A stretch of 64,000 nucleotides of DNA from Oidiodendron maius Zn (Eukaryota > Ascomycota > Leotiomycetes > Myxotrichaceae). The stretch is taken from assembly GCA_000827325.1 (NCBI GenBank), contig KN832885.1, forward strand, positions 372,001-436,000. Direction: 5' to 3'. The notes beneath the pieces were generated by a model, which was not told the origin of the DNA, did not search any database, and worked only from the letters and a program-made list of their open reading frames with translations. Of this stretch, positions 11,953 through 23,760 are shown in pieces; position 1 is the stretch's first letter, and the number at the start of each line of letters is the position of its first letter. Both the position numbers and the translations under genes were made by a program.

Positions 11953-14900
11953 ATGCCTGGCCAAAGCCCTGAAAGGTTTGACCGTCAGCACTAATATATA
12001 TTAGGCTCCCCACTAATCAACTCGTGGCAGGGAATTGAAGTCCAAACTTGACGATACAGTCCAGCAATTTTTTGAAAATCTAACGCCCAGCGAGAAAGAC
12101 CTGTATACTGCCACTACAGTAGTAGAGCTCCTTTTGCAGGATGTAGCAGTGGCAGAAAAGCAGCACAAGGCTAAGAGCACAAGCCGGAAGGCATCTACTG
12201 CATTGAAACCGTTCATTGCGGGCATAGAGCAATATGCCAGTGCCTTTGATGTTATCTCAAATGCTAGTGCCATGGTGCTGTCTCCGTTGTGGGGATCCTT
12301 TCGCGTGGTTCTTCATGTGAGTTCCGTTTCGAACAGAGCTTGGGTAATTGCTCACATTTTGCAGCTTGCCAAAGAGTACTCGGAATATTTTGATAAAATC
12401 GCAGACATGATGGCTACAATGGGCACGCATTTGAGAATATTTTATCGCCTACCACCTCTCTATCCTCGTAATGAACAACTGAAACACTATATGGTCGAAG
12501 TATTTCAGATCATGTTTGACTTCTGCATAAAGTCGAGGGCTGTCTTTGTTCAGGCGAGCGAAAAGAAGGGCATGAACCACTTGAGAGCAGTCGCCCCGAT
12601 TGGACTGTCCACTATGATTAAGCTTATCTGGAAACCATTCAAAGTTCAATTTGGGGACATTAAAACGAAACTCATCGAGTGCATGTCTAAGATCGAATTC
12701 GAAATTAGCCTGGCAGAAAAAGAAGCTGCTCATGATGAGCGAATCCGGGCTGCAAACGATCGTGTCCTCCAGGCAAGCCGCTGGGAACAGACAGAACAGT
12801 TCCATAATAAGTGGGAGGCCGGGGCTTCAGAGAGTGACAGAGAGAAGCTCATCAAGTGGCTATCTCCTGCCGATGTCATTGCAAATCACAACACTTCATC
12901 AAAATTGCGGCACGGAGATACTGGCTCATGGTTTTTGACGAGCTACGAGTTTCAAACATGGCTGAGTGATAATTCTTCTTCCTTCTTCTGGCTTCATGCC
13001 ATTCCTGGAGCAGGAAAGACTGTTTTGACTTCCAGTGTCATCAACTACTTCAAACATGAATTTCAATCGGAAGAAGTTGGCCTTGCGTACTTTTACTGCG
13101 ATTACAAAGATCCTATGAAACAAGAACCGGCCGTCGTCTTTCGAACACTACTAGCGCAACTTAGCGGTCAGAATATTGCGGTATATGAACATGTCCAAGC
13201 TTTCTTTAGGGACCAATACAAAGAGAACCTAAATCCTCCATCACTCGACCTGATCCGGAGCCACTTCGAACCTTTCATCAGGGCTTCGTTTCGAAAAGTC
13301 TTCATTGTTATTGACGCCCTAGATGAGTGTCATGATCGAGAGTGTATTTTGAGTGCTCTTAGATCAATTGGTGACTCTGTCGATCATGCAAAAATATTCG
13401 TCAGCTCGAGAGAGGACCCCCTCATTCAGGAGTACTTTAAACAGTTTCAAAATTTGAAGATACGTCCAAATAATGTCTCAGCTGATATTGAGAGTTATGT
13501 GGATGCAACGTTGCGAGCTCGGATTGCTTCAAAATCGCTCAAAGTTAGAGACGAGAAGCTCCAGCGAGAAATTTTAGAGACTCTAGTACTGAAAGCCGAG
13601 GGCATGTAAGTTCGCCAATAATCTTGAACATCATAAGCTAGAGTTTTATAGTTGAAGGATCTAACAAATTTTTACAGGTTCCAATGGATCAATTGTCAAA
13701 TTGACCACCTTTGTAAATTCAAGACGCATAATGCAATTCGAGAAGCATTGAAAGACCTACCGAAAACCCTAGAGGACATTTATTTCCGAATCCTGCAATC
13801 TATTGATGAAGACAGTGCGGACATTGTGCAAAAAATCTTGAAGTGGCTTGTTCGTGGGGCCCGTGAAGTGACCCTGGGCGAGCTGGCATCCGCAGTTGCT
13901 ATCGATCCTCACTCTGGGAAGGAGAACGTGGATCCCGATGACCTTATGGACCCTGAGGACATAGTTGGATACTGCAGCAGCCTTATCACTGTCTCTGACG
14001 ATAACAAAGTGTCTCTTGCGCACTTCTCAGTTAAAGAATTCCTTACCTCTCCAAGAGTAAAAGAGACATTGAGCGTCTACTATGTTGGCGAGGAGGAGAT
14101 CCATGCAGAACTTGCAGAAGTGTGCCTGACATATTTGAACTATAGAGATTTTGACAGGCGCAATGTTTCATCGACAGAGGGAATATGCGAATTAATTGAA
14201 CAGTTCAACTTTCTCGAATATGCTTCAAAATCATGGGCTGTCCATGCTCAACATGTCTCGATCTCAGAAGGTCAGATCCATGATCTTATCGAACGGCTAT
14301 TTCACTCCAATGGTCAGCGTCGCGGCAACTATGACTTGTGGCTACAGATGTACTATCTCCAGTACCGACGTGAAGGCTTAAATCTTGTATCGCCACCTCA
14401 TTCCACCCCACTTTATTATGCTGCATACTTTGGTTTGCCAAAGATAGTCGAATCACTCTTAAACGAAGGTGCAGAGCCCATGATTGGGAATGGCCCAGAT
14501 GATGCTCTATCAGCGTCATCTTCAGAGGGACGTGCCGAAGTAGTGAAGATACTGTTACAACGCTGTTTTGAGGGCCATTCGAAAGACAGATTGGCTCATT
14601 ACTTGTATCTGGCAGCATCGAAAGGTCATGCCGATGCGGTCGAGATTCTTTTAGAATGGGGAGCACCACTCGAGGCCAAGGGCGGAAAACATGGAAATGC
14701 ACTACAGGTTGCTGCTCTCGAAGGCTACCCTAAAGTCGTTACGATTCTTCTCAAGAGAGGGGCCAATTTCAAGGTTGTTGACGCGAGATTTGGAATGCCG
14801 CTGTCTGCCGCAGCCGAAAAGGGGCATCGTTTAGTGACGCAACTGTTACTGGATGCTGGAGCGCCTGTGAATGGACGAGGAGGCTGGTATGGCACACCGC

Positions 14901-17900
14901 TGATTTCGTCAATAGTGGGTAAGGACGAATCCATCATCAACAACATATTAGATAATGGGGCCGACGTCAACATTCAGGGTGGCCGTCACGACTGTGCATT
15001 AATGGCAGCTGCAGCTCTTGGGAAGATTGATCTTGTTAAGAAGCTGATTGATCTTGGGGCTACTGTCAACGATGAGAATGATAAAGGGGCGGATGCTTTA
15101 CATTCGGCATGTTGTGCTGGTAGACTTGATGTCGTTGAGCTTCTCCTAGCTTCCGGAGCAGACGTCAACGCAAAAGGGGGCAAGCACCGCAATGCTCTAA
15201 ATGCTGCAAGTGCTGAAGGCTATCTTGAGATAGTGAGAACTCTGCTTGCAGCTGGTGCGGATCCGTTTGCTTTTGATGCGCACTATGGAAATTGTTTGCA
15301 GGCTGCGGCCATTCGGGGCCATAAGGACATTGTCCGAGCTCTTGCGGAAGCCGGAGTTGATGTTAATGCCGCTGGAGGAGCTCGAGGATCTGCACTTGTT
15401 TGCGCTGCGTCGACCGGAAGCGTCGAAATGGTCGATGTCCTCGTTTCACTTGGCGCTCCCAAGGGCAATACTCAGGATATGCGAGATGCACTTATCATCG
15501 CTACGAGAAAGCAGTACGTTGATTTAATTCGCCACATGGTTGAACTTGGGGCGGATATCAACGGCATCGGGCTAGTGAAGGCAACAAACCTGTCTTGGAC
15601 TGCTCTGGCTCTTGCAGCCAACAAAGGAAACCTCTCCTTGGTTCAAACGCTTCTTAGCCTAGGTTCAGACGCCAATTCTGACGCTGGACTACACGGTACA
15701 GCTTTAATTGCAGCAACGGATAGCGACCATTGCAACCATAATGTGTTGGAGGCCCTCCTTGAATCTGGAGCAGATATTAATGGTAAAGTGGAGAATGCAG
15801 ATTATGCCTACTCTGGAAGTGCAATATTTGCCGCTGTTAAACGTGCAGATATCAAAGCTCTAGAAATGTTTCTGGACCGCGGTGCCAATCCTGACGTTGT
15901 TATTGGGTGCCACTTCTCCCCGCTTATGGCGGCCACAAGTCAGAGGAATGAGGTTACTGTCAATATACTGCTCGACGGAGGGGCAGATGTCAATCTCTGC
16001 ATTGTGCCGAATCTAAACCTAGAGGAGGATACAGGAACAATAACACCCTTGGAAGAAGCAGCAAGAGAAGGCTATGTTAATATGATTCACATACTAGTCG
16101 AGCACGGGGCTTTTCTAACACACAGCCGAGATGACATAGCTTTTAAGGCTGCTCTCCAGTGCGCCGCATACTATGGTCAAGAGGACGCATTGAATGCCTT
16201 ACTCGAGCTGGGAAGTGACCCGAACAGCAGGGGTGGTGTTTTTGGGACTGCACTACAAGCTGCTGCGACTTCTGGCCATAAGAATTGTATTGAGATTCTT
16301 CTCAACGCCGGGGCAGATATTAATGAGCATCATGTTGGAAAGGTATTGCAATCCATTAGTAAAATTTCGAACCACATCTAACCTCTTTATAGTTTGGTTC
16401 GGCAATGATTGCCGCTTGCCTTCACAGCCCTAAGGAAAATGGGTTGGAGCTTCTCATTGACCGAGGTGCAGATGTCAACATGAATTGTGGGGGAGAGTTT
16501 CCTTATGCTATTATTGCCATGGCATATACGGGAGATGCAGATGGCACTCAGTTTCTGATCGATAAAGGCGCGAAGGTAAATAATTTTGGTGGAAAATGGC
16601 ACAGTGCAATTCAAGCATCAACTTCGGATGAAGCAATTGGTGAGATCATCCAATACGTTCTCTATCCCTAGAATCTCTATTCCTACAGTCTCTCTGTGCC
16701 AGAGCCATAATTCCCCTTCCCGCTACGATATTCACTTTGTAGCAGTACCATGGACCTGAACGCATACTAATCTCGCCCAGGAAGTTTCGAAGTCGCAGAA
16801 AAACTTCTCGCCGCAGGAGCGGATATAAACGCGTGCGGGGGGCATTATGGTACAGCTCTTCAATCAGCCTATCGATGTGGCTACTACGTTATTATCTGGA
16901 AATTATATGAACATGGTGCCTCGCACAGTATATTAGGCGGCCAATGGGGTTCTGCACTCGGCTCCGCTATATCTGGTGCATGCCAAACACTTGTCCATCA
17001 GTTTGTCGAGCGTCACAAAGTTGATGTCAATCAAGTCTGTGGTAAACATGGCACCGCACTCCATTTTCTCATTAATACTAGGTCATATGATGAAGTAAAC
17101 CTGGTCAAGTTATTCTTAGAGGCTGGGGCAAATATCAATGCGGCTGGGGGATATTACTCTACACCTTTGGGCTCAGCAGTAGTTGAAGGGGAGCCAGGCA
17201 TGGTCGAGAACTTGCTCAAAAGAGGTGCCGATCCCAACTTGGTATGGGAGAAGTCTGGTCGTAGCCCTTTGTGGTTGGCTTGCAGACTAAAAAACCTCGA
17301 CTATGCGAATAAGCTCATCGAGCATGGCGCAGATGTGAATGGTTGTACAAAACGAGGATCCGTATTGCAGGCTTCCGCCAGGGGGAAATCCGTGGCAATT
17401 ACTGAGAGGCTGTTAGAATGCGGAGCAAAAGTCAACGCGAATACTCAGGGGCCATATGCGACGGCATTGAACGCGGCCGCTCTTGCAGGTGATTTTGATA
17501 ATGTGAAGGTGCTCCTTGATCATGGCGCAGATGTTAAAATTACGGGAGGGAACTTCCACTCCGTCCTTCAATTCGCAGCTTTCAAAGCAAAAATTCCTTT
17601 GATTCGATTGTTACTCAAAAGTGGCGCGGAGCCGAATTCAATTGGTGGCAGATACAAAACTGCTCTACAAGCGGCTTGTGCAGCTGGACGAATCAAGACC
17701 GCTAAGCTTCTTCTCTTGAAAGGAGCTGACCCCAACATACGGGGAGGCCAGAATGGAAGTGCTCTACAAGCAGCCTGCACCTACGGAGATGCAAATCTAG
17801 TTAGACTCCTCCTCTCATACGGAGCAGATCCCAAACTTGCAGGAGGTTGGTATACATCTGCGCTTGGTGCGGCTGTGCTGCGGAGGAGATCAGAGGTAGT

Positions 17901-18228
17901 CAAGGCACTGTTCGCAGAAGGCGGCGTAGACACCGGAATTATTGGCGTTAAAAGTCCACATATCAAGGAAAGTGTGTGGAATGGAAATAAGGCATTCGTC
18001 GACACCGTGTTAGCGGACGAAGAAGCATTGGATCCATTCAGCGCGGATAACATAATCCTTCCAGAGGAGAAAGAGGACCAGAGCAGGCCCAATGCGGCAT
18101 CGGCATCACTGAAGATTAATACTTCAGGCCACGTATCACTGGATCGTGTCAATGTTGAAATAACTGCCATTCCTTCGCCATCGCCAATCGGATTCGGGCC
18201 TCATTCTATGCTCGGGCCTGAGTTGTGA
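11953..18228 (+). CDS. NACHT-ankyrin NLR-type protein (STAND NTPase)
   Basis: Exons 11953-11975, 12031-13605, 13678-16342, 16393-16639 and 16781-18228 give about 1985 residues. The four downstream exons are firm. The first 23-nt exon is inferred, because the long frame otherwise opens at TTG just after an in-frame stop; its GTTTGA donor is weak. Order: an N-terminal helical region like fungal DUF7708 (SPLWGSFRVVLHVSS), a NACHT domain with Walker A IPGAGKT (about 332-339) and Walker B VIDALDEC (about 435-442), a winged-helix region, then roughly thirty ankyrin repeats from about 775 to 1880 and a Ser/Pro-rich tail. Many repeats share a GGxxGxAL start. Such proteins act as cytosolic switches in non-self recognition or programmed cell death; a ligand cannot be inferred. 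All ankyrin-region introns preserve repeat phase. Confidence 0.88.
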
Positions 18229-18714
18229 GCTGCACATTGTTTTAGCGGAGAAGATTCCGTGTAACTAGATGAAGGTTGCTGTCTAGAATAGGTAAGTTAA
18301 TTAATAAAATCAAGGCTATCACTTACTTAAGTGGTTTAGGTGGGATATAGTGATCAAGGTTATCCAGGCAGGTTATAGGGATGTAGATATACGGTGGTGT
18401 CACGTGATACTAATAGTTCATTTGGAGAATTTCTAATATATTCACATACCTCAGTATTAAGATTGAGATTTTAAAGATAAGAAATAAATATAAAATGCTT
18501 TATCGTACGAGTTGGAACGACTTCCTAGAATTAAATATACCATGAAGTTTTGCTAATGCTGCTTTTCCGATTTGGCTCTAAGCCGCTATATACGACATAC
18601 CTGAGGCACTAAAAAGAACCAAGCGAGATAATGAAAGCATAGCAAAGCAAGATGCGAGCCAAATATAAAAGACGAAAAAAAAAAAGGGAAAATGAAAAAA
18701 GAAATCTCAATGAT
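18229..18714. other. AT-rich intergenic
   Basis: An AT-rich stretch of about 490 bases between the NLR stop and the tRNA. No gene or repeat seen. Confidence 0.4.
18695..18700 (-). terminator. Pol III oligo-T terminator of tRNA-Glu
   Basis: Six As on the plus strand make a T6 run on the minus strand, 15 bases beyond the tRNA 3' end. A second, longer T run follows around 18674-18685. Both fit RNA polymerase III termination. Confidence 0.7.
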
Positions 18715-18801
18715 TCCGTACCAGGGAGTCGAACCCTGCGCTACCGCGAAATCTGTGCAAGCACTTGAGAGGCGGAAATGTTACCGATACACCAGTACGG
18801 A
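18715..18801 (-). tRNA. tRNA-Glu(CTC) with 17-nt intron
   Basis: Read on the minus strand, TCCGTAC and GTACGGA pair as a seven-base acceptor stem. GTGT/ACAT forms the D stem around ATCGGTA. CAGGG-TTCGACT-CCCTG is a perfect T arm. The anticodon loop begins CTCTCA, so the anticodon is CTC (Glu, codon GAG). A 17-nt intron follows position 37, and the 3' half resumes with GCGGT, closing four of five anticodon-stem pairs (the 27-43 pair is T-T). The mature length is 70 nt without CCA. The intron sits at the canonical nuclear position. Confidence 0.9.
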
Positions 18802-19825
18802 TGCTTGTTAGACTAGAATGGGTTATATTTATTTATATGGGTAATTAAGTGCGGATTACTTTTCACCGCCTTGGTGACATGCCCCACACATACCCGATAT
18901 CCGAGCTAAGCCACAGGTATAGCTTATCGTGAGACTGGGCAGGTCTGGTGGCTTCGTTTGCGGATACCTCCCGAGGGCAAAGTTGCCGGATGTATTATTT
19001 TTGGCCACTGCTTTTGCCCTAAAAGTCTCCGTCTATTGGGGCGACATATCAAAAGAGCTGCGTGTTACCGTTTACACACTCATTAAAAATTTCCCGTCGC
19101 TCGCTTAGACTGCACAATTTATAATGTCATTGAGGAATCAAGCCCGTCGAGTTGGAGTCTCATACTACAGAGTAATCTCACTGTTAACATGGATGAAATC
19201 TAGACTCCAGTGAGTGGAATATGCCCACGATGGTTACCGCCATGCTATAAAAAACTCGATCTGAAAATAACGCCTCTTCCTAATCTTAACACGTACCAAC
19301 GCATACAGACCACAATCACGGGTAATGTGGGGATAATATGATTTTGCAAGCTTTATTGGATCTTCTCGTAATGGGAAGGTAAGAAATGCCAAAGCTCAAA
19401 TGTCCAGCTCGCTGAGGATTTGGGGAAAGTGCAAAACTGGTCAGGCGGACTGCAGTGAGACAAAATATTTAACTGGAATGATAAATAGCGGTCCTGACAC
19501 ACAGATAAAAAAGAACACAAAATGGAAAGAGGATGGAATTTAGGTAGAAAGAAGTTCTATGAACGGTAGTAGATAAAGCATATGCTCTATTCACTTCAAT
19601 GGGAGGTTTGACTCCAATGTGGCATAATCTTCAATACTTATTTGTAAGTCAATAGAAAAAAGGGGGTTTCATTTAATCCCACTCATAAAACAAAATTACG
19701 ATCAATATTTTGCCAGAATATCTTAGATCTGCCGTGACAATGCCATAAGATTTACTCTTCCTCGACAGCACTGATTTCCTCTTTCATACCGATTTCAATC
19801 GCCAAAGCCTCGATTCCCCATTAAC
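18802..19825. other. Intergenic
   Basis: About 1 kb between the tRNA and the 3' end of the first sedolisin gene. No open frame with family resemblance and no repeats detected by eye. Confidence 0.4.
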
Positions 19826-22161
19826 TTATGGAAGACTCAAATAATACTCTAACATTTTTGGGAAATTCGGCGTGCCAAGGCCAGTCACAGGGTCCCACCT
19901 ATCAATCATTAGAATCTCCCAGCAAGCACCATATATGGGGGGGCATACCCGGGAACAGCGGAGAAACCGATTGTGTTGCATCCAGGATTCGAACCTTATT
20001 GTAAGCGTCAGCAAGCAACCTTGAAGCAGAGCTGGAACAAGTGATCCACGTACCATTTGTAATATCGTTCAACATCGAAGGATTAGCATAAAGCGAAGGA
20101 TTCAAGAATCCAATCGGCCCTTTGCCATGATTCAAGCGCTCCTCATTGAGGCGATTGATAACTCCCGCGAATATTGGAGTACTTGCAGAAGTACCACCAG
20201 AGAGACCAAACTCTCCTCCATTATACACCTGATCCCCCACGTTAGCATTTTATATTCTCACGGAAATGAACACCTTACCGCAATATTATCACCATTAGCC
20301 GCAACATCCGGGATCCCTCTCCCGATTCGATTATATATCCCTCCAGTAGATCCAGCTAGGGCCTCTATATCAGGCAAGAGACGGATATCACCGGTGTCAT
20401 TTGCCAACGCGCTATAGTATGGATATTTCGGGTCATGCTTCTTAAAATAGTTCGCCACTGCGTCTGCCTGGTACTCCGGGATAGAATATAGATTGCTGAA
20501 GCCACCACCAGAAGAGAAGTTCACGGCGTATGGGAAGCCAGCTGGGTCATAGACAGCGCTCTCAGGATCATTGACTGTGTAGCCTGGGTACACTTTCGTG
20601 GCACCGACGCTTGTAACAAAAGGGCACGTGCCGGGCCATGTGGGGTTGAAGATGTCAAGATTCGGACCTAGGCATCCTGTTGGGCCGTCAATGCCATAAG
20701 GTGCCGGATAATCTGCCTACGTTAGAATGGTATATGGTAAGTTTGGTTAACCTACTTGAGACTCCAGAGTCGCCAGAAGCGAAAAGAAAAGATACACCTT
20801 GAAGTCCAAGCTTCAAGTACTCAAGACATTGCCGCTTCTGGTAGGAGATTGGGACGTCGGATTCCTGGCCACCGTATGATAGGGAGATGACATTTGTGGG
20901 CTTGTAAACTCCACACATAAGCTGTCCTTGCCAGCCGCCAGTGTTCGGGTCCGGATATTCCTGGTCTAAGTATGGATCATTCCCTGTTTCGTTGTAGGCT
21001 GAGAATGTGCAATACGACTGCATTTTGTCAGCGTGGGACTGTATTCCAGAGCAACTACTTACGCCGTCTAATGCGTCAAGGAATGTATTGAATCCAAATG
21101 TATAGGTATCGTTCTGGTTTGCCTGTACAATATAATCATCCACCTGGTAGAGAGTGATGGTCTGTGGATGGACAATAGGGTATGCAAGCATGAGATCGAG
21201 ATTGACCTCACCGCCAGCGTAGAAAGGATCATCTGTTGCCTGCTGCCCGCCATCTATATTTGCTGGGACTGGGTGGGTTCCATTTTTGATCTTGGTGAAA
21301 TTGGTGAAGAAAGAATCCAAGTCTTTCTGGTAGTAGAATTGCAGTTCGGATTCGAAGATCCCCAAGGAGTTATTTGGATGGGCGGAGCTCGCGGGCGGAA
21401 TTTTATACAGAGCGGCCACACAGGCAGGAGTTATGGCAATATCACAAGTGCTCAGGTCATTGGGGTCAGTGTGGACTACCCCACTCACTCTGTGGAGATC
21501 ATGGGTGTTCCTAGAAGACAGGCTTGAAACTTTCCTGAGCGAGGCAGCATCCTTCTTTGAGTGAGATGGGGCAAGGAGCTTGATCCCGGGAGTAATGTAG
21601 TCGATATGCTTTAGTATGTGTTTTGGCAAATGATATTCCTCGCAAGCAGGCATGACCCCACCCGTGACCGAGTCCTCATACTCGAAGTACTCCGTATAGA
21701 GGAGCCTCTCAGCTTCCTCTGTAGTGGCATAAAACGCGAACCAGCCTTTGTTGTCAGAGTGACTAATTCTATTCGCTGGTATACCACCCCGGATGAGCCA
21801 TTCTCGAACTTCCTGCTCCGTCTGCTTGGAGGGGCGGAAGGCCTCAATTACCTCCTCGGAGGTCCAGTGTTGCCCAAATCTGGGAGACGATGGATCGGCT
21901 CTGCCGAATATCAGCGCTGGCCTTCTAGGAAGTTTCTCGTGCTTACACTTTCATTAGATGGTCGTATCCATTCTCAATATTTGTCTGCGTCAGATTGATG
22001 CGCATTGGGAGCAATTTATGAGACTCGACGCGGTCGAGCTTGGTCCATCTCGGAGCCAGTCTTTCTCGCTTCTCGTGGACTTCGTGATGCAGTGGTATCG
22101 CAATTGCATCCAAGCCGGCCAAAATGGCCAGCAAGCAGAATAGAACATTTAATCGCGTCAT
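19826..22161 (-). CDS. Secreted sedolisin (peptidase S53, tripeptidyl-peptidase-like), copy 1
   Basis: Seven exons in transcript order: 22161-21947, 21900-21063, 21017-20756, 20712-20279, 20228-20054, 19994-19949 and 19898-19826, giving 680 residues. A signal peptide (MTRLNVLFCLLAILAG) is followed by a pro-kumamolisin prodomain (DPSSPRFGQHWTSEEV) and the catalytic domain. The triad is visible: Glu and Asp in GGEVNLDLMLAYP (about 300-305) and Ser in GGTSASTP (about 597), plus the oxyanion Asp in ASGDSGVS (about 432). The C-terminal calcium-site block ends DPVTGLGTPNFPKMLEYY. Family members are acid-active extracellular peptidases that remove tripeptides or cut internally. The 45-nt intron 21062-21018 has no stop and is a multiple of three, so retention would stay open. 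The frame also opens at a TTG at 22173; the first ATG was used. Confidence 0.94.
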
Positions 22162-23760
22162 ATTGAACTGCAATTAACGCAGAAAAACAATTCACAATGT
22201 ACAGGCTGAGGTATTTGTATCGTGACTCGGAACCCTGCACACTGTGCCTGGCTCATGCATTGCACTGCGAAGTGGAAGCCGAAATCATTACCTGCCTAAT
22301 CTACCTAGTTCAAAGCCTTCTGATCCAGTAAATGGGCCTCAAATTGGATGAGGTGATCGATAAGATTTACGCTGTAAGCAGAGAGCGACAAAAGTGGCAT
22401 GGGGACGTGCGTCATGTAAGTGCTGTGCAATCACTCTATGGCTCGTATTGAGGGGTTGTGCACAATTCAGCAGGGAAGCTTGGTTTCAGAGATCAGCGGT
22501 CAGCAGGATTTCAAATTGACTAGCAGGACGGATCATGACGGATATGAAAATTACAGCAAGGTCATCAAACATATTTAAAAGCCACAGGCAAAATAAGCAC
22601 AGAACCCGCATCGCTATCTTTATAACAATATGGGTTCACCATTTCTATCAGAATCGCGGGGTATGCATAGCACAGACGCTATTTCTACCCACGACTCGCT
22701 CCAACTCACGGAAAAGCTCAGAATCGAATGAGCGTAATGGCTAGCTGTGACATATCTACCTCACAAGATCTGGGGTTGCCTGGGCAACTTTCAAGTAACA
22801 GAGCTACTTGTCTTGGCAAAAGGGGGATTTGTCACGTGTGTAAGCCAGCCCTCGCACCTGGGATGGTGGATGATGAACCTCGATTCCATAAAACGCTTAT
22901 AAGTTTGTTAGACTTGGCCAAAAGGGACACTGAATGTAACTGGAGCCTAAACCGACTAAAAATTTAGTTACCATAGGCATTTCCTCCTTCAGTTGCTTAC
23001 CCTACAGTTGAATCATGCCGAACAGTTGGGATTGACATTGACTATTCAAATGCCCATGCTGGATTTTTTTAGTTTTGAGCAAATTTTTCTCCTCTTTTGA
23101 TCTTGTTGAAGCAAAAGCTGAAAGCAGCTATGATAATATATTGACGAGAGAGTAGTCACTAAGAAAAGAAGCTTCTCTCCAACGGCATGCTCCTAGGACC
23201 AGGGAAGCAGAGCTAGGGCGATAGACCAGGTGAGTTTCGGTCTGTGTACACTTATAAAAGGGAAGAATATGGGAGACATTGTAGAAGATTATTAGATTTT
23301 GGAATCAATTCGTGGTGCATATTGACTTAGATTCTTCATGTATCATTTTCTGTTGGCATATACATCAAAATGTGATCCCACAGTATGCTATCATGAGATG
23401 TGAGACAGGTGGGAAGACTTCATAGATGGAGGTACGATTATTCGGTATTTAATAATGAATTAGGGGGATTATAAGCCTATCTTGGGGATTATATAGATTT
23501 CTACCAACTTTATAATACTTTATCCTTTTGTTGCATTTGCGGGCATCACTTATCGTCTGTTCCTGAAGCTTATCGTAAGCGAGGTTGGTACGGACGACAA
23601 TCACAGAGCTGAGCTTCTCAAATATCTACAGCCTTTTACATCAACGCGACACTCACCCATCGCGGTTCTCCAATCACGACAGAGCCATAGTGACCCATTG
23701 CTGACCATAAACGTCAATATGTTGTTGTTTAACGACTGAAACGACTGAAAGATACCCAGC
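22162..23760. promoter_or_regulatory. Divergent intergenic region, sedolisin 1 / far11
   Basis: About 1.6 kb between divergent starts. Short open frames show no conserved families. It should contain both promoters; no repeat or RNA gene was seen. Confidence 0.4.

Noticed and set aside
12035-12037. TTG as start of the NLR
   Set aside because: The frame opens with TTG just after an in-frame stop. A short upstream ATG exon is more likely in a nuclear fungal gene.
19762-19825. Minus-strand stretch ending KEEISAVEEE before a stop
   Set aside because: About 21 coding-like residues directly after the sedolisin stop, too short and without splice support; probably chance.
19981-19997. GGTTCGAATCC on the minus strand, like a tRNA T arm
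   Set aside because: No acceptor or anticodon stem fits around it. It lies at an exon start of sedolisin 1 encoding SNPGC.
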